Assembly (NCBI GenBank): GCA_002385465.1
Contig: DGDN01000010.1
Coordinates: 1 to 6,151 of the forward strand
Direction: 5' to 3'
Source: Candidatus Fermentithermobacillaceae bacterium UBA3951
Lineage (GTDB): Bacteria; Bacillota; Sulfobacillia; Fermentithermobacillales; Fermentithermobacillaceae
DNA length: 6,151 bases
The notes beneath the pieces are model-generated. The model was not told where the DNA came from and made no database searches. It worked only from the letters and a program-made list of their open reading frames with translations. The translations under genes and the position numbers were made by a program. Below are positions 1-5,343 of this stretch, in pieces (positions within the stretch are counted from its first letter, which is position 1; each line of letters starts with the position of its first letter).

Positions 1-372
1 GGTTCCACCCTAGTTCAGCCGCTTGATGGGGCCTCGTCGTACTCCCGCTCGAACCCAGTTCGAGTCCTAGGGAAGTTGTACGATACCTAGCTGGAGTCCT
101 TCTGGACCCCTCTTTCGCAGGGCCTTCCGGACAGCGGCTCTCTCCAGGCTTTATCGCGCCTTGGTTCTCGCCGGAGTTATCCGGATGCCGGAGTTCCCGC
201 GAATGCCCGCCCGACGTATAGGGCAGAGCGTACTGCACCGGGTACCGGAATCCTCCGGAGGCTCCGAGGTGGTGTTTCCCGCGTTCGCCGGGGCGGCTTG
301 CAGCCTTCGGCCAATCCCTCTCTTGTCGGCGATTCCGCAGTACGTTCCTCTTCACAGCCTGAGATATAGGTT
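1..372 (-). ncRNA. T-box leader (tRNA-Thr-sensing riboswitch), runs off left edge
   Basis: This is a 5' leader RNA that senses uncharged tRNA and controls read-through into a downstream aminoacyl-tRNA synthetase gene. Seen on the minus strand: Stem I begins with AGGCT (360-356) pairing with AGCCT (263-259). GAGG (350-347) pairs with CCTC (269-266), with unpaired GTGAA between the two 5' segments that looks like the usual kink-turn. Above the specifier loop, TGCG (339-336) pairs with CGCG (283-280), and CGCCG (331-327) with CGGCG (290-286). The distal AGAGAG (323-318) and GGCTGCAAGCC (305-295) resemble the conserved Stem I tip. In the specifier loop GGAAACACCA (279-270) the codon reads ACC (273-271) followed by A, meaning threonine. 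Stem II spans 258-171 with an S-turn, AGTA (234-231) opposite GAA (196-194). The T-box bulge AGGGTGGAACC lies at 11-1; the rest of the antiterminator and the terminator are off the window. Inferred target: thrS. The start at about 372 is inferred from the promoter. Confidence 0.92.
48..86 (-). other. Stem-loop in distal part of the T-box leader
   Basis: CTCGAAC (64-58) and GTTCGAG (54-48) form a perfect 7-bp stem with a three-base TGG loop. The flanks extend it: TTCCC pairs with GGGAG, and TCGTA (starting near 86) pairs with TACGA, just outside the hairpin. No U-tract follows, so it is not a terminator. From its place between Stem II and the T-box bulge it is most likely the Stem III region of the leader. 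A second hairpin, GGGGTCC/GGACTCC (110-104 with 99-93, loop AGAA), lies just 5' of it. Confidence 0.6.
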
Positions 373-378
373 TTCAGG

Positions 379-407
379 ATTATACTCCCTCCGGAAGGCG
401 GGATCAA
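379..407 (-). promoter_or_regulatory. Sigma-A-type promoter of the T-box leader
   Basis: On the minus strand, TTGATC (407-402) lies exactly 17 bases before TATAAT (384-379). The -10 is a perfect consensus and the -35 matches four of six. Transcription would begin near 372, just upstream of T-box Stem I. The -35 hexamer contains the TGA stop codon of ytxC (406-404), so the synthetase promoter begins inside the end of ytxC. Confidence 0.88.
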
Positions 408-1318
408 GTGGTAGTGGGGGTTTGAGCCGGCCCATTCTCAAGCGAACATCCCGGACACAGCGCGACGTTATCCTCAAATAGGTCATGTATTAGGTCATAG
501 CAGGGAGAATTGTCCTTGGACCCGTGCCACACGACTCTCTCTGGGGCCAGGGTTACGACGGCGCTGACTATTACATCGTCGACGCCGAGGTCCATACCGT
601 CAGGCGGGTTGGCCAAGAAACTTCCGACCTCTCCCTCGAAAGGCTTCATTTTGTCGTCGTAGAGGGCGTAGCCTTCGCCAAGGCGGACCACATTGACCTC
701 GCGCGCTTTGTTCTTCTGCCTCATCATGAAATGCCTGAGGAGTCGCAAGAATTCCCGGTACTCACGATCCGTGAGGTAGTCCTCTGCGATCTCCTCCACC
801 GTGTCGTAGAGGTCCTCCAGGTACTCCTTGAGCCTGAAGGTGATGAACCCTTCCAGGACGATCTCGTTCTCCTTCTCAAGGTACTCGGCAAGCCGCGCCC
901 ACACTCTGCTTTTCCGGCGGCTTCGCTCCACGCCGTCCTGCAAGTCGGAAGCCCTGCCCGCTCTTCCGTCCAGCGCGAAGGCGACCTTTCGCTTGATGAT
1001 GTCGCGGTCTCTCGAAGACAAATAGGCGTAGTTCTCATCGACCAGACGGCTCACGAGGAACTTCTCGTACTCGTCAATGATGATGTGGGAGAGCTCGTTT
1101 GCCAGCGAATCCTTGATCTCTCGGAGCACCTCTTGTCTCACCGAGTCGCGGGCCCCGTGGATTTCACAGTGGAAAACCAAGAGTTCGCCTTTCTGCGATT
1201 CTCTGACCGACACTCTTACACCTTTGCCGGCCCAAGCTTCAATCTCCCGCTCGAGCAAGTGCCGTATTGCATCTGGTGTCTTGGATGAGGCTACCGATAG
1301 AACGTTCAGTGGCGGCAC
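404..1318 (-). CDS. ytxC: YtxC-family sporulation protein
   Basis: Putative sporulation protein of the YtxC family; its biochemical role is unknown. The 304 residues are close to the family's usual length. The most recognisable part is residues 146-199, running from YLEKENEIVLEGFITFRLKEY through the acidic EEIAEDYLTDREYREFLRLL, which matches the family pattern of an EGFxxFRLKxY segment followed by an EYxEFxxLLxxF segment. Near the C-terminus a CPGC motif (residues 288-291) follows HDLF, also typical of the family. No signal peptide or membrane helix is seen, so a cytosolic protein is likely. The GTG start at 1318 overlaps the only good ribosome binding site, GGAGGTG (1322-1316). A CTG at 1309, six bases past that site, is a real alternative giving a 301-residue protein. 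Next downstream on the same strand is the threonine T-box leader, matching ytxC-thrS order in Bacillus subtilis. A protease gene lies 129 bases upstream. Confidence 0.88.
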   Translation of the reverse strand: MPPLNVLSVASSKTPDAIRHLLEREIEAWAGKGVRVSVRESQKGELLVFHCEIHGARDSVRQEVLREIKDSLANELSHIIIDEYEKFLVSRLVDENYAYLSSRDRDIIKRKVAFALDGRAGRASDLQDGVERSRRKSRVWARLAEYLEKENEIVLEGFITFRLKEYLEDLYDTVEEIAEDYLTDREYREFLRLLRHFMMRQKNKAREVNVVRLGEGYALYDDKMKPFEGEVGSFLANPPDGMDLGVDDVIVSAVVTLAPERVVWHGSKDNSPCYDLIHDLFEDNVALCPGCSLENGPAQTPTTT

Positions 1319-1328
1319 CTCCGAGAGG

Positions 1329-1359
1329 TAGTATGCCAGCGCCGATCTCAGGGAAATTC
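1329..1359 (-). promoter_or_regulatory. Candidate forespore sigma (SigG/SigF-like) promoter of ytxC
   Basis: CATACTA (1335-1329) fits the SigG -10 consensus CATWMTA perfectly. A weak -35 candidate, GAATT (1359-1355), lies 19 bases upstream, slightly far and one base off the GMATR pattern. Transcription would start only a few bases before the GGAGGTG ribosome binding site, giving a very short leader. The site fits a sporulation gene, but a 7-mer match alone is weak evidence. Confidence 0.3.
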
Positions 1360-1380
1360 CAGGTAATACAGGGGAAATCG

Positions 1381-1414
1381 CTTGTCCGATATAGGCTTTG
1401 GGGCAATCGGCAAG
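1381..1414 (-). repeat. Imperfect inverted repeat between protease gene and ytxC
   Basis: On the minus strand CTTGCCGAT (1414-1406) pairs with ATCGGACAAG (1390-1381), a 9-bp stem with one bulged A and a 15-base loop. There is no T-tract after it, so it is not a standard terminator. It could be a regulator site, an mRNA-stabilising hairpin at the 3' end of the protease transcript, or chance. Confidence 0.4.
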
Positions 1415-1447
1415 GGAAAACGCCTCTCGGTCCAGACAGAACTTACC

Positions 1448-2341
1448 TTATGGCGGAGCCTGCAGGTGATCTCTCAGCTCGTTGTAGACTGCCGCCGCCG
1501 GAGACACATAGCCGATATAGGGCGACCGGGCGGAAAGCGGCCACGTTGCGGCAAGAAAACCGATAATGCGCCCGTTCTGGACAACGGGAACCCCGCTCAT
1601 GCCGTTGGTTATTTTCCGCGGACTGCTCACAACCAGGTACGGTCTACCTTCCCGCATCGTCCAGCCTGCAATATCCACGTCAAAAGGCTCGGTTCGGGGG
1701 GTGAGGCAGGTGGCGGTTTCCCCGATGGAGACATCCCGGGCATTTCCCAGCGGCAATTCTTGACGCTCGGCGGGCGGCTCGAGTGGCCTCACCGCGAACC
1801 CCCAAGGAGTATCTTCCATGAGGATAACCTCGCCTTCTACTCGTTCATCATTGAGAAGGGTATAGACATCCAAGACCCCCGGAGACAAACCGCATTTGTG
1901 GGCCGCAACAACCGCGGCGCCGTTTTTGTAGAAACAGACGGTAGCCGTGATGACCTGCCCGGGTGAGATCTTAGTGCTGAAGACGTCTCCTCCCGGAACA
2001 ACCGAGATGGCGACTTCGGGCAGCGCGACCTCAGGCAATTCTCCGGCCTCCCTGAGGAGCACGCGCGCCCCGTTCAGGCCGATCGAAACAACCTGCACCA
2101 CGATGATGAGGCCAATGAAGATGAGGCGTCTCTTCAGCGCAAGGAAAGCGGTACTTGCGAGCGACAGGCAGAAGGCGATGGCCGGAAGCCTAGATCCGGG
2201 GTAAGCGGATGAAATTACAGCCGGCAGGCAGACCAATATACATATGCCCGCCCGCACCTCCGCTTTCGTTTCTCCAAAAAGAAACTTGAGGACTCTCAAG
2301 GCCGTCCTGCTCAACACCTTCCTGAGCTCTTTCCACAACAA
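1448..2341 (-). CDS. Membrane-anchored trypsin-like serine protease
   Basis: Predicted peptidase of the chymotrypsin fold, distantly like the S1/S55 (SpoIVB) group. Residues about 30-47, 52-69 and 73-90 are hydrophobic and form two or three membrane helices. The remaining roughly 200 residues form the catalytic domain, probably outside the membrane. The nucleophile is read as S249 in NGMSGVPVVQNGRIIGF (residues 246-262), the GxSGxP pattern followed by the usual beta strand. The general base is read as H148 in VVAAHKCGL. The acid residue is less clear: D177 (MEDTPWGFAV) sits near the expected place, but the usual DLAV segment reads GFAV. There is no PDZ domain as in SpoIVB or HtrA. The TTG start at 2341 has no ribosome binding site and lies 20 bases after the stop of the upstream membrane gene, so translational coupling is likely; AGGAAGG at 2323-2317 hints at a slightly later start. 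The substrate is unknown. Confidence 0.75.
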   Translation of the reverse strand: MLWKELRKVLSRTALRVLKFLFGETKAEVRAGICILVCLPAVISSAYPGSRLPAIAFCLSLASTAFLALKRRLIFIGLIIVVQVVSIGLNGARVLLREAGELPEVALPEVAISVVPGGDVFSTKISPGQVITATVCFYKNGAAVVAAHKCGLSPGVLDVYTLLNDERVEGEVILMEDTPWGFAVRPLEPPAERQELPLGNARDVSIGETATCLTPRTEPFDVDIAGWTMREGRPYLVVSSPRKITNGMSGVPVVQNGRIIGFLAATWPLSARSPYIGYVSPAAAVYNELRDHLQAPP

Positions 2342-2361
2342 TCGTTCGGGCTGTGGCGGGA

Positions 2362-2712
2362 TTAGTCCTTCCTCTGCATTCTGCGGGCTCGGATCTGCCT
2401 TGCCTCCTTCCCTGCCCTAACCCAGCTGACTATGTCGTGGATCAGGTTGGAACCGCCCGCCATTACCAAAGCCGTCAGCACGTAACCCACGCACGGCCAG
2501 CGAAACTCAATGTTGAAGACCTGAAAGAAGTCCAGTGCAGTGCCCATTGCTATGGTGAGAGACAGAACAAATGCCAAGAGGACAGGCACCTCGACGCCCA
2601 GAAGTCTTCTCCTGTGTATACCCGGGACAACATTGACTATGATTTCCACAAACCGCTCAACCGCAAAGGCTAAGAAAAACCAAAGGATCACCAGATCATG
2701 CCTTACCGACAA
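2362..2712 (-). CDS. Small three-helix membrane protein, holin-like in shape
   Basis: A 116-residue integral membrane protein that I cannot assign to a named family. Hydrophobic segments lie at about residues 7-29, 42-63 and 73-97. The last contains a GGSN turn (86-89) followed by LIHDIVSWV. The tail from residue 98 is strongly basic, with K or R at eight positions, and probably faces the cytoplasm. Size, helix number and charged tail recall phage holins, but this is a resemblance of shape only. The TTG start at 2712 is well supported by AAGGGAGGT (2729-2721) eight bases before it. The gene is followed after 20 bases by the protease gene, and its start overlaps the end of a candidate 43-codon ORF, so all three are probably one operon. 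It may anchor or partner the protease; that is inference from position. Confidence 0.78.
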   Translation of the reverse strand: MSVRHDLVILWFFLAFAVERFVEIIVNVVPGIHRRRLLGVEVPVLLAFVLSLTIAMGTALDFFQVFNIEFRWPCVGYVLTALVMAGGSNLIHDIVSWVRAGKEARQIRARRMQRKD

Positions 2713-2834
2713 TGTTTCCTACCTCCCTTAAGCGGGCACAGAATGGAGACGAGTCCTGAGTCATGATATGTCTGTCGTTCTACCCGTGCGCCGCCCGGCG
2801 CGCCGGCACCCGGCCCGGTAGACGCGCGATCCAT
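2703..2834 (-). CDS. Candidate small ORF (43 aa) leading the membrane protein/protease operon
   Basis: An ATG-started 43-codon ORF preceded by an almost ideal ribosome binding site, AAAGGGGAGGAG (2853-2842), seven bases from the ATG. The product begins MDRASTGPGAGAPGGARVER and ends KGGRKHCR: Gly/Pro/Ala-rich at first, then basic, with no membrane helix. Its TAA stop (2705-2703) lies just past the TTG start of the next gene (2712), a ten-base overlap in another frame that suggests translational coupling. It could be a real small protein, a regulatory leader peptide for the membrane protein, or noise in GC-rich DNA. The composition is low-complexity and I know no homologue. The same frame stays open further upstream, but only this ATG has a good ribosome binding site. 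Confidence 0.4.
   Translation of the reverse strand: MDRASTGPGAGAPGGARVERQTYHDSGLVSILCPLKGGRKHCR
2721..2729 (-). promoter_or_regulatory. Ribosome binding site fixing the TTG start at 2712
   Basis: AAGGGAGGT on the minus strand, eight bases before the TTG at 2712-2710. It is the strongest Shine-Dalgarno match near this start, and no ATG or GTG in the same frame is better placed. The site lies inside the last codons of the candidate small ORF at 2703-2834. Confidence 0.75.
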
Positions 2835-2946
2835 GTCGCCGCTCCTCCCCTTTGGCGCCGGGCCGTGACAAGTTCCGAACAAATTCTGTTTTGAATGGCA
2901 GGATTTTCCATCCCGGCGACGAATAAGGTGTCTACAAACGAAAGAG
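2835..2946. promoter_or_regulatory. Divergent intergenic region between small ORF/membrane operon and plus-strand gene
   Basis: Both divergent units must be driven from about here. The part near 2875-2930 is noticeably A+T-richer than its surroundings, including AACAAATTCTGTTTTGAATG on the plus strand, as expected of promoter DNA. No -35/-10 pair with good spacing can be named on either strand. The run GGCAGGATTTTCC followed by GGCGACGAATAAGG (about 2897-2928) looks like a discrete element of unknown nature. Confidence 0.35.
2842..2853 (-). promoter_or_regulatory. Strong ribosome binding site of the candidate 43-aa ORF
   Basis: AAAGGGGAGGAG on the minus strand, seven bases before the ATG at 2834. 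It is the main reason for taking the small ORF seriously. Confidence 0.5.
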
Positions 2947-3429
2947 GTGGTTGAAACGCGCGAAGAAGAGAAAACCGCAACGATGTGGACAACCTTGCCC
3001 CAGATCCGGCAGCTTCTTGGCTTGGGGTGGCACAGGCACCTCCCGGCAGAAGCCGGAGTGACGTTTACCTCAATAGCCATCTTGACCTGGTCGGGCTGCA
3101 AAGGGGAAGAAATGTGGAAGTGGCTCGAAACATGGCACACGGAGGCCGAGAGTTGCGCCCTGGACCCGAGGCAGGCTTGCGCCAAGGAGGACGTCGAGCG
3201 CCGGTTCAAGGAAGAGTACGGGAAACCCTACGAGCAAAGCCTCCGGGGGATGGTCGACTTGCTCATTGACCTGGGCCTCATCCATAGGGACACGCAAGAC
3301 GGCGAAGAGGTGCTGAAAATCCCGAGCCTCCTACCCCTTCCCGAAGACTGTCTGAGAATCAGCCCGGCGGAAAGAGCCTTCCTGGAGATAATCCGAGAGC
3401 AATGCCCATTCTGCGAGGGGAACTGCTGA
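2947..3429 (+). CDS. Conserved-looking hypothetical protein with C-terminal Cys cluster
   Basis: The only plus-strand gene, 160 residues, divergent from the membrane operon and convergent with the ABC genes. I do not recognise it with confidence. Residues about 80-125 (EDVERRFKEEYGKPY through VDLLIDLGLIHRDTQDGEEVLKIPSLLPLP) suggest a helix-helix-wing layout like a winged helix. This region also faintly recalls DUF6042-type clostridial proteins, which I cannot verify. Seven cysteines occur (51, 70, 78, 135, 153, 156, 160); the last three form CPFCEGNC at the very C-terminus, a possible metal or redox site. Tryptophans are frequent. No signal peptide or clear membrane span. The GTG at 2947 has only a poor ribosome binding site; the ATG at 2983, preceded by GAAGAAGAG (2962-2970), is an equally good start and would give 148 residues. 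The opposite-strand ORF here lacks protein-like composition. Confidence 0.65.
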   Translation: MVETREEEKTATMWTTLPQIRQLLGLGWHRHLPAEAGVTFTSIAILTWSGCKGEEMWKWLETWHTEAESCALDPRQACAKEDVERRFKEEYGKPYEQSLRGMVDLLIDLGLIHRDTQDGEEVLKIPSLLPLPEDCLRISPAERAFLEIIREQCPFCEGNC

Positions 3430-3480
3430 GGCTGGCTGAAAGCGGCTAAAGCGCAAGGGAGCCCAAGGCGACTCGCGACT

Positions 3481-3569
3481 CACGGTGGTTCATGGCATGG
3501 TGGCTCATGGCACGGTAGCTCACGGTGGCTCATGGTTGTCATAGTGGCTCAGGGCGGCTCGCGCCGGCT
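3481..3569. repeat. Degenerate tandem repeat (CAYGGTGGCT decamer / 15-mer)
   Basis: Seven head-to-tail variants fill this stretch: CACGGTGGTT (3481), CATGGCATGGTGGCT (3491), CATGGCACGGTAGCT (3506), CACGGTGGCT (3521), CATGGTTGTCATAGTGGCT (3531), CAGGGCGGCT (3550) and CGCGCCGGCT (3560). The core decamer is CAYGGTGGCT, with five- and nine-base insertions. The repeat occupies most of the gap between the converging plus-strand gene and ABC operon. Neither strand shows a hairpin plus T-tract here, so no intrinsic terminator is evident. It may be a decayed minisatellite; function unknown. Confidence 0.75.
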
Positions 3570-3573
3570 ACCG

Positions 3574-5343
3574 CTACTTTGACATTCGACTTTCGACCAC
3601 CTTGCCGTCTACCAGCGTGAGGATTGCACCTGCTCCTTCGACGACCCCTTCTTTATGGGACACAACCAGGACGGTCTTCCGGGATGCGTACTCATCCACC
3701 GATTGACGGATAAGGGCTTCCGACTCGGCATCAACCGACGATGTGGGCTCATCCAATAACAAGAGGTCGGCGTCTTTAAGAAACGCCCTGGCAAGGCAAA
3801 TCCGCTGTTTCTGCCCGCCGGAGAGGTTGCCTCCCCGTTCATCCAACACGGTGTCATATCTTTCGGGCAGGGCGGCGATGAAATCGTGGGCGTTGGCGAG
3901 CTTCGCGGCGGCGATTATCTGGTCCAGCGACGCCGCTTCGTTTCCCATAGCGATGTTCTCACGGACCGTTCCGGGGAATATGAAAGGCTCCTGGGAAACA
4001 AGGCCTACCTGGGCCCTGAGCTCTCTGAGCGGCATGCGGGAAATATCCTTCCCCCGGAGCCGTATGGTCCCTCCCCAGGGTTCGTAGAACCTCTGGATGA
4101 GCCGGAGGACCGACGTCTTGCCGCCTCCGCTCGGGCCCACGAGCGCCGCTTTCTCTCGCTCTTTGACCCGGAAGCAGGCTCCGTCCAGGACGGTCTTCGG
4201 CGGCTCATACCCGAAAGTCACGGAGTCGAATTCGAGCACGCAGTCCCGGGCTTCAGGTCGGGGCTCTAAACCGGTGTCAGAAGACGGCAGGGAGACCGCG
4301 TCTTCTGCATCACGCTCCACCGGTATCTGCAATGAGGCCACGAGCCGCCTGCCGGCAGCTAGGTTCTGCTGGATCGCCGCCCAGCTCTGGCCGAGCGAAC
4401 CGAACACGGCGATGGGAAGGGACGCGAGTTGCATAACGCCTATGGCCTGCCCGACGGTCATCCGGCCCCTTAGAGTCAAGGACGCGGCCACCACGAATAC
4501 TCCCGCAGAGGAAAGACCGCGGGTTATGAAGTCGGCCCCTGTCTGGAGGCCCAGCAGCCTCCCTCTCTTCCTGGCGACCTCATACAGCCGGTCAATCGTC
4601 CGCCGGACCCGCCCGAGAGCGACCGGTTCCGCATTAAGCGATTTGACCACTACGATCCCGCTCAAAAGCTCCGTGGCAGCAGAAGCGGTATTGGCTGTCT
4701 CCAACTGGTACTCATCGCTCACCTTCCCAACCGGCGCGGCGAAACGGGCTCCCACGTGAAGACACAGGCCGGCTACGGCAAAGAGGGCCAGGGCTGTGCC
4801 GGGCCCCCAGGCGATGAGGGTTGCGACGCACGACAGGATGAGTCCGACATTGCCGATGAGGCCGTAAAGCACACTTAAGCCCTGCTTGGCAGTCTCGGTA
4901 TCATTGACGAGCAACGATACGGCGGCCCCCGTCTTCTTGGTGTGCCAGTAGGAAAGCTCCGCCCTCAGCGCCCTGGACATCACTCTCCTCCGGATGTTTA
5001 GCGCCAGGGCCTCCAACGTCCAACTGGATAGGTAGTGAGACAACCCGGCCAGAGCGCCCATGACCGCGGCCATGAGCATGAGGAGTCGCGCAGCTTTCCA
5101 CACGAGCGCGATGTCTTTCGCTGTAATGGAGTCCGTGAGGACAGCCAAACAGTAGGCTATGCCGGGACCGTAAGCCAGGTTGGCGCAGATGTTGAGGACG
5201 ATGCAGGTGGCGTAGAGGGGCCAGTAGGCGCCGAGGAACGAAAGGAGGTCCCGGATGTCCTTCCAGGCGCTGGACGCTCTAACCTTATTCTTCCTGTTGT
5301 CGTTTCTTGCGACCCGGTTGCTAGCGCCCTGTTCCGTGCTCAT
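3574..5343 (-). CDS. ABC half-exporter, fused transmembrane and ATP-binding domains
   Basis: A complete 589-residue ABC exporter half-transporter of the MsbA/LmrA-like type, in the inner membrane; the substrate cannot be told. The transmembrane domain covers residues about 35-335, with hydrophobic spans near 38-64, 86-106, 155-178, 183-200, 275-292 and 298-318. The coupling segment ELSYWHTKKTGAAVSLLVND (129-148) is typical of the family. The ATP-binding domain covers about 368-589: A-loop Y379, Walker A GPSGGGKTS (403-411), Q-loop Q451, signature LSGGQ (507-511), Walker B LLLLDE (527-532, catalytic E532), D-loop SSVD (535-538) and switch H563. All catalytic residues are present. Its ATG overlaps the stop of the upstream half-transporter (ATGA), and a GGGGGGAGGGG stretch precedes it by about ten bases. 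Coupled half-exporters of this kind usually form a heterodimer. No terminator is seen after the stop. Confidence 0.95.
   Translation of the reverse strand: MSTEQGASNRVARNDNRKNKVRASSAWKDIRDLLSFLGAYWPLYATCIVLNICANLAYGPGIAYCLAVLTDSITAKDIALVWKAARLLMLMAAVMGALAGLSHYLSSWTLEALALNIRRRVMSRALRAELSYWHTKKTGAAVSLLVNDTETAKQGLSVLYGLIGNVGLILSCVATLIAWGPGTALALFAVAGLCLHVGARFAAPVGKVSDEYQLETANTASAATELLSGIVVVKSLNAEPVALGRVRRTIDRLYEVARKRGRLLGLQTGADFITRGLSSAGVFVVAASLTLRGRMTVGQAIGVMQLASLPIAVFGSLGQSWAAIQQNLAAGRRLVASLQIPVERDAEDAVSLPSSDTGLEPRPEARDCVLEFDSVTFGYEPPKTVLDGACFRVKEREKAALVGPSGGGKTSVLRLIQRFYEPWGGTIRLRGKDISRMPLRELRAQVGLVSQEPFIFPGTVRENIAMGNEAASLDQIIAAAKLANAHDFIAALPERYDTVLDERGGNLSGGQKQRICLARAFLKDADLLLLDEPTSSVDAESEALIRQSVDEYASRKTVLVVSHKEGVVEGAGAILTLVDGKVVESRMSK

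Noticed and set aside
161..481. Plus-strand 106-codon frame across the T-box leader
   Set aside because: The minus strand holds a consensus promoter and a foldable T-box here; the frame is incidental.
524..1288. Long plus-strand open frame (254 codons) opposite ytxC
   Set aside because: The minus strand here carries recognisable YtxC family motifs; the plus frame has no ribosome binding site or family-like composition and is an antisense shadow.
1417..1430. Possible terminator CCGAGAGGCGTTTT after the protease gene (minus strand)
   Set aside because: The stem is only two base pairs and the T-run four bases; too weak to call.
1382..1966. Plus-strand 194-codon frame opposite the protease
   Set aside because: The protease frame shows GMSG, a His motif and membrane helices; the plus frame is its shadow.
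1448..2341. Assignment of the protease as SpoIVB itself
   Set aside because: It lacks a PDZ domain, has several N-terminal membrane helices, and its His segment reads AAHKCG rather than the SpoIVB GHAI type; only the GMSG region is similar.
2795..2806. Perfect palindrome CCGGCGCGCCGG
   Set aside because: A short GC-only palindrome inside the Gly/Ala/Pro codons of the candidate small ORF, with no T-tract and no second copy; chance is a sufficient explanation.
2876..2892. Possible LexA/DinR box (CGAAC...GTTTT)
   Set aside because: The half-sites are seven bases apart instead of the four in CGAACRNRYGTTCG, and the second half is mismatched.
2703..3209. Minus-strand 168-codon frame overlapping the plus-strand 160-aa gene
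   Set aside because: Its upstream part has Ser/Cys/Arg-rich shadow-like composition and no ribosome binding site. Only the last 43 codons, from the well-placed ATG at 2834, were kept as a candidate.
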